A DNA stretch of 64,000 bases. It comes from Caballeronia cordobensis. Lineage in GTDB: Bacteria; Pseudomonadota; Gammaproteobacteria; Burkholderiales; Burkholderiaceae. Position 1 is the stretch's first letter. Each line of letters starts with the position of its first letter. This document shows, in pieces, positions 15,973 through 26,971 of this stretch. Position numbers and translations under genes: made by a program. The stretch is from NCBI RefSeq assembly GCF_001544575.2, contig NZ_FCNY02000019.1, positions 1 through 64,000 on the forward strand, read 5' to 3'. The notes beneath the pieces are model-generated. The model saw nothing but the letters and a program-made list of their open reading frames with translations, searched no databases and had not been told where the DNA came from.

Positions 15973-17244
15973 TCACTGACGAATCTCGCCGCGTCCCAGC
16001 ACCACGTATTTGAGCGATGTCAGGCCTTCCAGCCCAACCGGCCCACGCGCGTGCAGCTTGTCGTTCGAAATGCCGATTTCCGCGCCCAGGCCGAATTCGA
16101 AGCCGTCCGCAAAGCGCGTCGACGCGTTGACCATCACGCTCGCCGAATCGACTTCGCGCAGGAAACGCATGGCGCGGTCGTGATCTTCGGTGACGATCGC
16201 GTCCGTGTGATGCGAGCCGTAAGTGTTGATGTGCTCGATCGCCTCGTCGAGGCCGCCGACGATCTTGATCGACAACACCGGTGCAAGATATTCCGTGCTC
16301 CAGTCTTCCTCAGTCGCGTCGACGAGCGAGCCGACGTTCGCCGCTTCCAGCACCGCGCGCGCCTCGGCATCGACGCGCAATTCGACGTCTTTCGCCTGAA
16401 ATGCCTGCGCGAGTTGCGGCAAGGCCTGCTGCGCGATCCCGCGCGCGACCAGCAGCGTTTCCATCGTGTTGCAGGTGCCGTAGCGATGCGTCTTCGCGTT
16501 GTCGCAAATAGCTGCGGCCTTCGCGAGATCCGCGCGGTCGTCGACGTAGACGTGACAGATGCCGTCGAGGTGCTTGATCATCGGCACGCGCGATTCTTCC
16601 ATCAGACGCGCGATCAGGCTCTTGCCGCCGCGCGGCACGATCACGTCGACGAATTCGGTCATGGTGATGAGCTTGCCGACCGCCGCGCGATCCGCCGTCT
16701 CCACGACCTGCACCGCGTCCTGCGGCAACCCGGCCGCGCTCAGCCCGACGCCGATCAGCTTCGCGAGCGCGGTGTTGCATTCGAGCGCCTCGGAGCCGCC
16801 GCGCAAAATCGTGGCGTTGCCGGACTTGAGACACAGCGCGGCAGCATCGATCGTCACGTTCGGACGCGATTCGTAAATGATGCCGATGACTCCAAGCGGC
16901 ACGCGCATCTGCCCGACCTGGATGCCGCTCGGACGGAACTTGAGCCCGCTGATCTCGCCGATCGGATCTGCGAGCGCGGCAACCTGGCGCAAGCCTTCGA
17001 TCATCGTGTTCAGCGCCTTGTCGGAGAGCGTCAGGCGGTCGATGAAGGCTGCGTCGTGGCCCTTTTCTCGGGCGCGGGCGAGATCGCGCGCGTTCGCCTG
17101 CTTGAGGGCCTCACGCTCACGTTCGATCGCCTCGGCGACCGCCAGCAGCGCGGCGTTCTTCGCGGCCGTCGACGCACGCGCCATCGCGCGCGACGCCGCA
17201 CGTGCGCGGCGGCCGAGGTCGGTCATGTATTGATCGATGTTCAT
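15973..17244 (-). CDS. proA: Gamma-glutamyl phosphate reductase
   Basis: NADPH-dependent reduction of gamma-glutamyl phosphate to glutamate semialdehyde, the second step of proline synthesis. The 423-residue protein is of standard length. It carries the aldehyde-dehydrogenase catalytic cysteine in HRYGTCNTMETLL (about residue 255), the substrate segment YESRPNVTIDAAALCLKSGN and FEFGLGAEIGISNDKLHARG near the C-terminus. It lies just downstream of holA on the same strand (111-base gap), an order familiar from Burkholderiaceae. Confidence 0.96.
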   Translation of the reverse strand: MNIDQYMTDLGRRARAASRAMARASTAAKNAALLAVAEAIEREREALKQANARDLARAREKGHDAAFIDRLTLSDKALNTMIEGLRQVAALADPIGEISGLKFRPSGIQVGQMRVPLGVIGIIYESRPNVTIDAAALCLKSGNATILRGGSEALECNTALAKLIGVGLSAAGLPQDAVQVVETADRAAVGKLITMTEFVDVIVPRGGKSLIARLMEESRVPMIKHLDGICHVYVDDRADLAKAAAICDNAKTHRYGTCNTMETLLVARGIAQQALPQLAQAFQAKDVELRVDAEARAVLEAANVGSLVDATEEDWSTEYLAPVLSIKIVGGLDEAIEHINTYGSHHTDAIVTEDHDRAMRFLREVDSASVMVNASTRFADGFEFGLGAEIGISNDKLHARGPVGLEGLTSLKYVVLGRGEIRQ

Positions 17245-17355
17245 CGTGGGGTTCTCAGCGCGTTTCGGGCGGCATCCGTTTCGATGCGAATACAGACACC
17301 CAGGAGGATGATTCTAAGCCGTTGCGCGAATTGCAACAGCCTGCAACAAAGCGTC

Positions 17356-18444
17356 CTAGCGACGCGGTCGCGGCGCGGGCGCCGCCTGCGCTGGCTTGCC
17401 GCCCGCGACGGCCATCGCCAGTTCGAACATGCCGGCCCACGGATCGGGCGGCGGCTCGCTGCCGCGCTTGCCCGTGCTGCCCGACAGGCCTTTCACCTGC
17501 CGATCCAGCCGCGCCGCGAGCGACAGCGCCTTTTCCAGCGCGTCATCGGTCACACGCGAGAGCGCCGGACCGATCAGCCGTTCGCGCGGCCCCCAGACGC
17601 GGTTCTCGCGCAGAAGCGTGGCAAGCGGCTTGCCCGCCGCGACGCCGCGCTTGATGCGCAAGAGCGTGCGCACTTCCTCGACGAGCGCCCACAACACGAG
17701 CACCGCGGCCTCGCCCTCGCCCTTCAGGCCATCGAGCATGCGCGCGAGCCGGCCGACATCGCCGGTCAGCATGGCCTCGTTGAGCTTGAAGACGTCGTAG
17801 CGCGCGACGTTCAGCACGGCGTCGTGGATCTGCTCGAAGGTGAGCACGCCTTCGGGATACAGCAGCCCGAGCTTCTGAATTTCCTGATGCGCGGCAAGCA
17901 GATTGCCTTCCACCCGTTCCGCGATGAACGACAGCGCGCGCCGCCCTTCCTCGCCGGGCGCGACGCGCTGACCTTGCTGCGCGAGGCGCTGGCCGACCCA
18001 CATCGGCAATTGCGCACGTTCGATCGGATCGATCTTCAGCGCGACGCCCGCGCCGGTCAACGCCGTGAACCACGCGGTTTTCTGCGTCGCGCCGTCCACG
18101 CGCGGCAGGGTGACGAGCGTGACCACGTCGGGGTTGTCGGCGGCGGCGAGCGTCTTCAGCGCTTCGCCGCCTTCCTTGCCCGGCTTGCCCGTCGGAATGC
18201 GCAGTTCGATGAGTTGCCGGTCGCCGAAAAGCGACATCGACTGCGTCGCGCCGATGAGCGCGCTCCAGTCGAAACCGCGCTCGACGGTGAACACCGCGCG
18301 GTCGGTGAAGCCGCCCGCGCGCGCCGCCGCCCGAATGCGGTCGCACGCTTCCTGCGCGAGCAGATGCTCGTCGCCGTAGACGACATACAGACCCTTCAGG
18401 CCTTTCGCGAGGTGCGCTTCGAGCGCGTCGAGCTTCAGTTGCAT
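17356..18444 (-). CDS. holA: DNA polymerase III delta subunit
   Basis: Clamp-loader subunit that opens the beta clamp. The 362-residue product starts MQLKLDALEAHLAKGLKGLY, then VVYGDEHLLAQEACDRIR, the typical HolA opening. It has the beta-binding region MSLFGDRQLIELRIPTGKPG (about residues 69-88) and the C-terminal collar helices with KRGVAAGKPLATLLRENRVW. Pro/Ala/Arg-rich tail of about 15 residues. It follows lptE by 21 bases; lptE-holA adjacency is widespread in proteobacteria. Confidence 0.94.
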   Translation of the reverse strand: MQLKLDALEAHLAKGLKGLYVVYGDEHLLAQEACDRIRAAARAGGFTDRAVFTVERGFDWSALIGATQSMSLFGDRQLIELRIPTGKPGKEGGEALKTLAAADNPDVVTLVTLPRVDGATQKTAWFTALTGAGVALKIDPIERAQLPMWVGQRLAQQGQRVAPGEEGRRALSFIAERVEGNLLAAHQEIQKLGLLYPEGVLTFEQIHDAVLNVARYDVFKLNEAMLTGDVGRLARMLDGLKGEGEAAVLVLWALVEEVRTLLRIKRGVAAGKPLATLLRENRVWGPRERLIGPALSRVTDDALEKALSLAARLDRQVKGLSGSTGKRGSEPPPDPWAGMFELAMAVAGGKPAQAAPAPRPRR

Positions 18445-18465
18445 GTGCCGGTCGATTGCGGTCGA

Positions 18466-19035
18466 TCAGAGCGGCGGCACCGGCAGCGGCGCCCGCGGCG
18501 CGATGCCCGGCGTCTGCTCGCCCGGCGCCGGATGCAGCGAGCGCACCGTGGCGAGCCGGCGCGTCAACTGATCGACGGCGTCGTTGCGCATGTCGTTGTA
18601 GAGCAGCGTCGCCTCCTGCGATTTCGCGAGCGTGTACTGATCGCTATATGTCATCGAGCGATTCAGCGCGATGGCGCTCGGCGGAATCAGCACCGTGCCG
18701 TCGGCGCCGGTCAGGAAATAGTTCAGGTTGTAGACCAGTTCGTATTCCTGCACCACGCCTTGCGCGTTCAGGCTGAGCGTGCGCAGGCCCTGGCCTTCCG
18801 ACAGATTGAGGGTCGCCTCGGGCTTCTCGGACGGCCGGACGATCACCGTGTCGCTGCCGCCCTGAACCATGCGTTCGAGGCGCGCGACCATCTGCGGCGT
18901 GCCGCCCGCGATCGCGAGCCGCTTGAACGCGTAATCCTGCTGGCCGCGCAACTGGAAGCCGCACGCGGACAGCGCCGCCGCGCCGCCCAGCAGCGCCAGA
19001 AACGAGCGTCTGCTCATGCCGGCTTCACGATTCAC
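18466..19035 (-). CDS. lptE: LPS-assembly lipoprotein LptE
   Basis: Outer-membrane lipoprotein that plugs LptD and helps place lipopolysaccharide on the cell surface. A signal peptide SRRSFLALLGGAAALSAC ends in the lipobox LSAC, followed by GFQLRG as in LptE proteins. I place the start at the GTG at 19035, six bases after AGGGGAG. An ATG at 19059 overlaps the leuS stop but has no ribosome site, and an ATG at 19017 begins at MSRRSF. About 189 residues. Order leuS-lptE-holA is conserved. Confidence 0.9.
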   Translation of the reverse strand: MNREAGMSRRSFLALLGGAAALSACGFQLRGQQDYAFKRLAIAGGTPQMVARLERMVQGGSDTVIVRPSEKPEATLNLSEGQGLRTLSLNAQGVVQEYELVYNLNYFLTGADGTVLIPPSAIALNRSMTYSDQYTLAKSQEATLLYNDMRNDAVDQLTRRLATVRSLHPAPGEQTPGIAPRAPLPVPPL

Positions 19036-19058
19036 ATCGACTCCCCTGATCTTGCGCA

Positions 19059-21653
<2,595 letters not shown>

Positions 21654-21853
21654 GGTGTGGTTTGGCTTTCGGCAAATGCTGGGAACGGACCTCGGGACCG
21701 GCCGCTTTCGCTTCAGTGCGTCGGGCGGCGAGTCCAAGCGCTGCGGCATTGCTGACACGGCGCGGCGTCGGAATTCGGGCCTGCTGGCCGTAGCCAAGCC
21801 CGCCGAACGGGGAAATCGCGATTATACCGTTCGATGCGCGGCAACTCGCGCGC

Positions 21854-22306
21854 TTATTGCGCCGGGGCCTGCGCCTGGCTTTTTGCCGGCGGCCGCACTG
21901 GCTGCGTGACGAAACCGATGCGTTCCAGCCCCGCCCCCTGCGCCGCGCCCATCACCTGAGCGATGACGTCATAACGCGTCGCGCCCGACGCGCGCACATG
22001 CAGCTCCGGCTTCTGCGCCGCCTTCCCCGCCTCGGCGAAGCGCGCGCGCATCTGATCGAAACTGACCGGCGTATCGTTCCAGAAAAGCTTGCCGGCGTCG
22101 TCGATGGAAAGTGTGATGGTCTGCGGCGTCTCGCGCACGGGCTGCGACGCGACCTTGGGCAAATCCAGCCGGATCGCGTGCGTAAAGAGCGGCGCGGTGA
22201 TGATGAAGATGACGAGCAGAACGAGCATGACGTCGATGAGCGGCGTCATGTTGATATCCGCCATCGGCTGGCCGTTGGATTGCTTGTCGAGTCCGCCGAA
22301 CGCCAT
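21854..22306 (-). CDS. exbD: Biopolymer transport protein ExbD (TolR family)
   Basis: Proton-channel partner of ExbB that energises TonB (or TolA). The 150-residue protein has a short cytoplasmic N-terminus, one membrane helix starting DVMLVLLVIFIITAPLF with the essential Asp at residue 25, and a periplasmic domain ending Pro/Ala/Gln-rich. It follows exbB by 12 bases. No tonB or receptor gene is in the window, so the assignment to Ton rather than Tol rests on gene context (exbBD next to dapB) known from related genomes. Confidence 0.9.
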   Translation of the reverse strand: MAFGGLDKQSNGQPMADINMTPLIDVMLVLLVIFIITAPLFTHAIRLDLPKVASQPVRETPQTITLSIDDAGKLFWNDTPVSFDQMRARFAEAGKAAQKPELHVRASGATRYDVIAQVMGAAQGAGLERIGFVTQPVRPPAKSQAQAPAQ

Positions 22307-22318
22307 CGCCGCGCGCTC

Positions 22319-22984
22319 CTACTCCGCCGGGCCGCAGACGAACGCGTGCAGATCGTGCGCGAAGCCGTCGAGCTCCTCGGAAATCTGCCGCACGTAGCGG
22401 CCAAGCACGTTGTACGCGAGCACGGCGGGGATTGCGACCACGAGCCCGAACGCCGTCATGATGAGCGCCTCGCCGACCGGCCCGGCGACGTTTTCGATCA
22501 TCGCCTGCCCGCTCGACGCGATGCTGCCGAGCGCGTGATAGATGCCCCACACGGTGCCGAGCAAGCCGACGAACGGCGCCGTGCTGCCCACCGATGCGAG
22601 CAGAACCTGGCCGAATTCGAGCCTTCGTTGCGAACGCAGCAAAGCGTGGCGCAGTGCGCGCAGCACGCGCTCGCTACGCTCGACGCGCGCGAGCATGGCG
22701 CCGGGCATCTCGGCTTCGGACGCGCGCCACGCGGCTTCGGCGAGCGGCAGGAACACGCGCTCGCGATCCGCGCGCTGCAAGGCGCCGATGCCGTCTTTCA
22801 GGTTCGCCGCCTGCCAGAAGCGTTGCAAGGCGCGCGGGCCCTGCCACTTCGCGCGCGCGAGAATCCACGCTTTCACGAGCAGGAAGCACCAGCTCGCGAG
22901 CGACATGGCGAGCAGCAGGCCGGCGACCGCGTGCGTGACGGCATCGCCGGATTGCAGATAGTGGATAACGCCCGTTGCGGCCAT
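22319..22984 (-). CDS. exbB: MotA/TolQ/ExbB proton channel family protein ExbB
   Basis: Three-helix inner-membrane protein forming the ExbB pentamer around ExbD. The 221-residue product has a first helix near residues 15-40, a long cytoplasmic loop, and the family segment APFVGLLGTVWGIYHALGSI (about residues 133-152), then VGEALIMTAFGLVVAIPAVL. It is 15 bases downstream of dapB and 12 upstream of exbD, so dapB-exbB-exbD are likely one transcript. Confidence 0.92.
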   Translation of the reverse strand: MAATGVIHYLQSGDAVTHAVAGLLLAMSLASWCFLLVKAWILARAKWQGPRALQRFWQAANLKDGIGALQRADRERVFLPLAEAAWRASEAEMPGAMLARVERSERVLRALRHALLRSQRRLEFGQVLLASVGSTAPFVGLLGTVWGIYHALGSIASSGQAMIENVAGPVGEALIMTAFGLVVAIPAVLAYNVLGRYVRQISEELDGFAHDLHAFVCGPAE

Positions 22985-22999
22985 CGTCGAAAGCAGCGA

Positions 23000-23797
23000 T
23001 CAGCGCAGGCCGAGCACGTCCTGCATGTCGAAGAAGCCCTTGTCGTGCCCTTGCAGGAAACGCGCGGCGCGCAGCGCGCCCTGTGCGTACGACAGGCGGT
23101 TCGCCGACTTGTGCGTGATCTCGACACGCTCGCCGATGCCCGCGAAGAGCACCGTGTGATCGCCGACGATATCGCCGCCGCGAATCGCGGAGAAGCCGAT
23201 GGTCGACGGATCGCGCTCGCCCGTCACGCCTTCGCGCGCGTACACGGCGCAGTCCTTCAGATCGCGGCCGAGCGCATGGGCGATGACTTCGCCCATCGCG
23301 AGCGCCGTGCCCGACGGGGCATCGACCTTGTGCCGGTGATGCGCCTCGATCACCTCGATGTCGTAACCCTGCGCGAAATGCTTCGCGGCGAATTCGAGCA
23401 GCTTGAGCGTGACGTTCACGCCGACGCTCATGTTCGGCGCGAACACGACGCCGATCTTCTCGCCCGCCTTGTGGAGTTGCGCCTTCTGCTCATCGGAGAA
23501 ACCGGTCGTACCGACGATCATCTTCACGCCGTGGCGCAGCGCCGCTTCGAGATGCGCGATCGTGCCTTCGGGGCGCGTGAAGTCGATCAGATAATCGGCA
23601 TCGGCAAAGACGCGCTCGATGTCGTCGGTCAGCAGCACGCCCGTGGTCTTGCCGAGGAACGCGCCCGCATCTTGCCCGAGCTGCGGCACGCCCGGCCGGT
23701 CGAGTGCGCCGGCGAGTTGCGCGTCCGGATCGTTGAGAACGGTTTCGATCAGCATCCGGCCCATGCGGCCCGATGCGCCGGCGATGGCGATCTTCAT
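23000..23797 (-). CDS. dapB: 4-hydroxy-tetrahydrodipicolinate reductase
   Basis: NAD(P)H-dependent step of lysine and diaminopimelate synthesis. 265 residues, with the nucleotide-binding GASGRMGR at residues 7-14 and the catalytic/substrate motif EAHHRHKVDAPSGTAL at about residues 151-166. The open frame runs 98 codons upstream of the chosen ATG (23797), but that extension is Arg-rich frame shadow and overlaps bamE. Normal family length. Confidence 0.96.
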   Translation of the reverse strand: MKIAIAGASGRMGRMLIETVLNDPDAQLAGALDRPGVPQLGQDAGAFLGKTTGVLLTDDIERVFADADYLIDFTRPEGTIAHLEAALRHGVKMIVGTTGFSDEQKAQLHKAGEKIGVVFAPNMSVGVNVTLKLLEFAAKHFAQGYDIEVIEAHHRHKVDAPSGTALAMGEVIAHALGRDLKDCAVYAREGVTGERDPSTIGFSAIRGGDIVGDHTVLFAGIGERVEITHKSANRLSYAQGALRAARFLQGHDKGFFDMQDVLGLR

Positions 23798-23906
23798 GGC
23801 TGTCTCTCGATGAGTCGCGCGACGAACGCGCGGCGAATGATGCGGCTGTGCCCTTCCGGCGCGAAGCGCGCCGTGAGGGACGCGCTTCGCGGCCAGAGAG
23901 CCGTGT

Positions 23907-24689
23907 TTATTGCGGCATGGTGAACTGCGTCTGGCCGCTTGCGTTGGCCGGTGTCGGCGACGTGCTCGCCGGCCCCACCGCGCTGCTGTCCGGAATGTTG
24001 ATCGTCTGCGGCCGGCGCTGCAATTGAATCTGCGAATTGCTGCCGGAACTGCTGTTCGATCCGGGCGCGCCGCCCGAGGTCGTCGGCGCATTGCTGAACG
24101 CGGACGAACGCTGACGGCCGGTAGGCATGTCCACTTGCGCCGTCGCGCGGTTGGCGGCCTGGGCGGCTTCCTGATTGGCGTCGCCTGCGAAGGCCGCGGA
24201 AGCGTTCGGCTGCGTGGACGGCTCGCCGACCGGCGCAGTCACGGCCACCGACGACGACGCGGGCGACGCCGCGGGAACCGGCTTCGCGACCTTGACGCCC
24301 TTGTCGCCGTCGATTTCCGCGAGCAGCTCCAGGTTCGACGGAAGGTTCTCGCCGCCCGACCAGCTCACGACCCGGTCGCTCGCGAAGTTCACGACGAAAT
24401 CACGCTGCTGCACGATGGACGTCGATCCGCGCTTGAAGTAGAACACGTAGTCCCAGCGGTCCGCGTGAAACATGTCGGTCAAAAGCGGCGTGCCGAGCAG
24501 TTGCTTCACCTGGTCGCGCGACATGCCGACCTGCATCTGACTAGCCGCTTCCTGCGAAACGAAGTTGCCCTGCACGACCGTGATCCGATACGGTGTGATG
24601 CTTTGCGCGATCTTCTGCGTAACGCTGTCGTACGCCGAACAGCCGACGAGCAATGCGGCCAAGGTTGCTGCAATCACGGTTCCCCGCAT
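23907..24689 (-). CDS. bamE: Outer membrane protein assembly factor BamE
   Basis: Lipoprotein of the BAM complex that folds outer-membrane barrels, including autotransporter anchors. The start is the ATG at 24689, preceded by AGGGAGAG. The signal MRGTVIAATLAALLVGC ends in the lipobox LVGC (Cys17). The SmpA/OmlA fold spans about residues 30-115 (MQVGMSRDQVKQLLGTPLLT, WDYVFYFKRG). Residues from about 130 to 260 are a Ser/Ala/Gln/Asn-rich low-complexity tail, about doubling the length relative to E. coli BamE. Divergent from fur (175 bases between starts), as is usual in this group. Confidence 0.93.
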   Translation of the reverse strand: MRGTVIAATLAALLVGCSAYDSVTQKIAQSITPYRITVVQGNFVSQEAASQMQVGMSRDQVKQLLGTPLLTDMFHADRWDYVFYFKRGSTSIVQQRDFVVNFASDRVVSWSGGENLPSNLELLAEIDGDKGVKVAKPVPAASPASSSVAVTAPVGEPSTQPNASAAFAGDANQEAAQAANRATAQVDMPTGRQRSSAFSNAPTTSGGAPGSNSSSGSNSQIQLQRRPQTINIPDSSAVGPASTSPTPANASGQTQFTMPQ

Positions 24690-24864
24690 GCGACGGCTCT
24701 CCCTGCAATTCGATAAAGATTTTGAAAACATTTGACCTTTCACGCGAGACGCGCCGAGGCCGCGCCCCTTTCGTCCGATTCGCCTTGACTCCTCACGGGA
24801 TGTCAGGAATTGGAAAAACGCATTACTATGAGAACCTTGAATTGTACTCTAGGGATGCCTAGCC

Positions 24865-25293
24865 ATGACCAATCCCGCCGATCTCAAAAATATCGGGCTC
24901 AAGGCGACCCTGCCCCGCCTCAAGATTCTCGAAATTTTTCAGCATAGTCCGGTGCGCCATCTGACCGCCGAAGACGTGTATCGAAGCCTGCTCAACGAAG
25001 AGCTGGATATCGGTCTCGCCACGGTTTATCGCGTGCTTACGCAGTTCGAGCAAGCCGGCCTGCTTTCGCGAAGCAATTTCGAATCGGGCAAGGCCGTATT
25101 CGAGCTCAACGAGGGATCGCATCATGATCACCTCGTGTGCATCGACTGCGGCCGTGTCGAAGAGTTCTTCGACGCCGAGATCGAACGCCGTCAGCAATCG
25201 ATCGCGAAGGAACGCGGCTTCAAGCTCCACGAGCATGCGCTCGCGCTGTACGGCACGTGCACGAAGGAAAACTGCCCGCACCGCAAGCACTGA
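24865..25293 (+). CDS. fur: Ferric uptake regulator Fur
   Basis: Iron-responsive repressor. 142 residues: winged helix in the first 80 or so (LKATLPRLKILEIFQHSPVR), then the metal-binding histidine cluster GSHHDHLVCIDCG and the C-terminal CTKENCPHRKH, with two Cys-x-x-Cys-like pairs as in zinc-structured Fur proteins. Divergent from bamE; followed by a strong terminator at 25329-25366. AT-rich DNA just before the start likely holds its promoter. Confidence 0.97.
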   Translation: MTNPADLKNIGLKATLPRLKILEIFQHSPVRHLTAEDVYRSLLNEELDIGLATVYRVLTQFEQAGLLSRSNFESGKAVFELNEGSHHDHLVCIDCGRVEEFFDAEIERRQQSIAKERGFKLHEHALALYGTCTKENCPHRKH

Positions 25294-25328
25294 GCGTCGC
25301 GCGCCGGTTTTATCGGCGTCGAAAAGAA

Positions 25329-25366
25329 AACCGCCGTCCATCTCGCGATGGACGGCGGTTTCGTTT
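25329..25366. terminator. Bidirectional rho-independent terminator between fur and allA
   Basis: A 14-bp perfect stem AACCGCCGTCCATC / GATGGACGGCGGTT (25329-25342 and 25347-25360) with loop TCGC. It has T-rich sequence on the plus-strand 3' side (TTTCGTTT) and A-rich sequence on the other, so it can end both convergent transcripts. Confidence 0.9.
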
Positions 25367-25421
25367 CGCCCGTACGTTCTTGCGTCTGCGACCGATTCGC
25401 AGTCGCATTTCTATTCGCGTA

Positions 25422-25934
25422 TTACGCCGCGCGCACCGCCGACGAGTCGATCAGCGTATAGCGTTCGGGCAAGTCGATCTCGTCGCAATTCGGCAGATCG
25501 CCGCCGCGATCCACGACGATGAAATCGCCCGCCGTATCGAGCACGATGAGCGGGTGATGCCACACGCCGCGCGCATAGTTCACGCCCTGCCAGCCGTGCG
25601 CCTCGAAAGCGCGCAGGCCGGCCGCATCGAACTCGCCCGCCGGCGCCACGACGATCAGATAGCGCACGTCGCCGAGCGGCACGAAAGCCTGGCTGCCGAG
25701 CGGATGCCGCTCCATCATCGAGATCGCGACCGGCTGCGCGCGCGGCTGTCCTCGAAACACGTTGATGAGCGGCCGCCCGCCGCTTTCGAAGCCGACATCC
25801 ACGTTCGCGAGATCGTGAAAGCGTTCGGTCGTGCCCGCGTTGATCGGAAAATGGCGCGCGCCTTCGAGTTCGATGACATCGCCGAACGGGGCGAAGGCTT
25901 CGCGCGTGAGCGGTTCCAATCTGAGCGATTTCAT
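25422..25934 (-). CDS. allA: Ureidoglycolate lyase
   Basis: Splits ureidoglycolate into glyoxylate and urea, the last step of ureide breakdown. The 170-residue AllA-family protein has the cupin-like segments FPINAGTTERFHDLANVDV (about residues 29-47), SMMERHPLGSQAFVPLGD (about 72-89) and GVWHHPLIVLDTAGDFIVVD. ATGA overlap with the allantoicase stop shows operon coupling. Adjacency to allantoicase makes the substrate assignment firm. Confidence 0.94.
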   Translation of the reverse strand: MKSLRLEPLTREAFAPFGDVIELEGARHFPINAGTTERFHDLANVDVGFESGGRPLINVFRGQPRAQPVAISMMERHPLGSQAFVPLGDVRYLIVVAPAGEFDAAGLRAFEAHGWQGVNYARGVWHHPLIVLDTAGDFIVVDRGGDLPNCDEIDLPERYTLIDSSAVRAA

Positions 25935-26941
25935 TCGAGTTCCCCGAAAATGCGCAGCCGCGATACGCCGCCGTCCGGATAGATGTTGAAGCGCACGTGC
26001 GTGACGGGCCCGAGCGCGGCAATCTCTTTTTCGAAGCGATGCACGTTGTCCATCGTGAGCTTCTGTTCGTCGAGCAGGACGGGCCAGAACATCGCCTGCG
26101 TGACGAGCGATTCGTCCGTGCCGCCCTCGACGCGCGCCGCCTGCAGCGAGCAGCGGTCCGGATAATTGCCCTTGAAGTGCGCGGTATCGACTTCGATGGC
26201 GCGGATCACGCCGGGATTCGCCAGCGCGACGATCGCCCAGTCGTTGCCGGGCTCGCGGCGCCGGCGCGTTTCCCAGCCGTCGCCCATGTTCACGCCGCGT
26301 CCGGGCATCAGCATTTGCGAAGCGGGGCCGAAGTGCTGATTGTTCGCCGCGACGAGATACGCGCCGTTTTCGATCGCCGCGAGATCGAGCAGCGTGCCGC
26401 GTTCGACGCGCGAGAAATCCGTCTTCGGCTGGCCGTAGACGCGCAGCCGCGCGATGCCGCCATCGGGATAGATGTTCACGCGCAGATGCGTGTAGGCGCG
26501 CGTATCGGCGATCTCGAGATAGTGATGATGATTGCCCTGCAGGGTCGTCGAGGGCACGATCTCGCGCCAGTCGCCGTCTTCCTGAGGATTCGCGCTTTCG
26601 CTATAGCACGCGTCGATCGACGCCGCCGGCGGGAAGTTGCCGGTGAAGTGGCTCGTATCGACATCGATGCCGTGAATCACGCCCGCGCGCGCCAGTTTGA
26701 CGATGCAGTAGTCGTAGCCCGTCGTGCGCTTGCGACGCGTTTCCCAGCCGTCCATCCACTTGCCGTGCTCGTCGTACTTGCCGGGGATGAACACGGCGGG
26801 CTGCGGCTCCAGCATGCGGTCTTTCGGCGCGAAGAATTCGTCGGTGGCGAAAAGCGCCTGCGCGCCGAGCCGCGGGTCCGCGAGATTCATGTAGCGGCGG
26901 GCGAAAGCGGGAGCGTCTGCGTCGAGAATCGGGTTGGCCAT
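25931..26941 (-). CDS. alc: Allantoicase
   Basis: Hydrolyses allantoate to ureidoglycolate and urea. The 336-residue protein is built of two similar jelly-roll repeats, each with DGWETRRKR/DGWETRRRRE and a GVIxxxEVDTxHFxGN-type segment (HGIDVDTSHFTGNFP in the first, RAIEVDTAHFKGNYP in the second) and RFNIYPDGG/RVNIYPDGG. Length fits bacterial allantoicases. It lies between a DctA-type transporter gene (30 bases upstream) and allA. Confidence 0.96.
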   Translation of the reverse strand: MANPILDADAPAFARRYMNLADPRLGAQALFATDEFFAPKDRMLEPQPAVFIPGKYDEHGKWMDGWETRRKRTTGYDYCIVKLARAGVIHGIDVDTSHFTGNFPPAASIDACYSESANPQEDGDWREIVPSTTLQGNHHHYLEIADTRAYTHLRVNIYPDGGIARLRVYGQPKTDFSRVERGTLLDLAAIENGAYLVAANNQHFGPASQMLMPGRGVNMGDGWETRRRREPGNDWAIVALANPGVIRAIEVDTAHFKGNYPDRCSLQAARVEGGTDESLVTQAMFWPVLLDEQKLTMDNVHRFEKEIAALGPVTHVRFNIYPDGGVSRLRIFGELE

Positions 26942-26971
26942 TTTGCGTGTCTCTCAGTGATTGAAGGGTTA

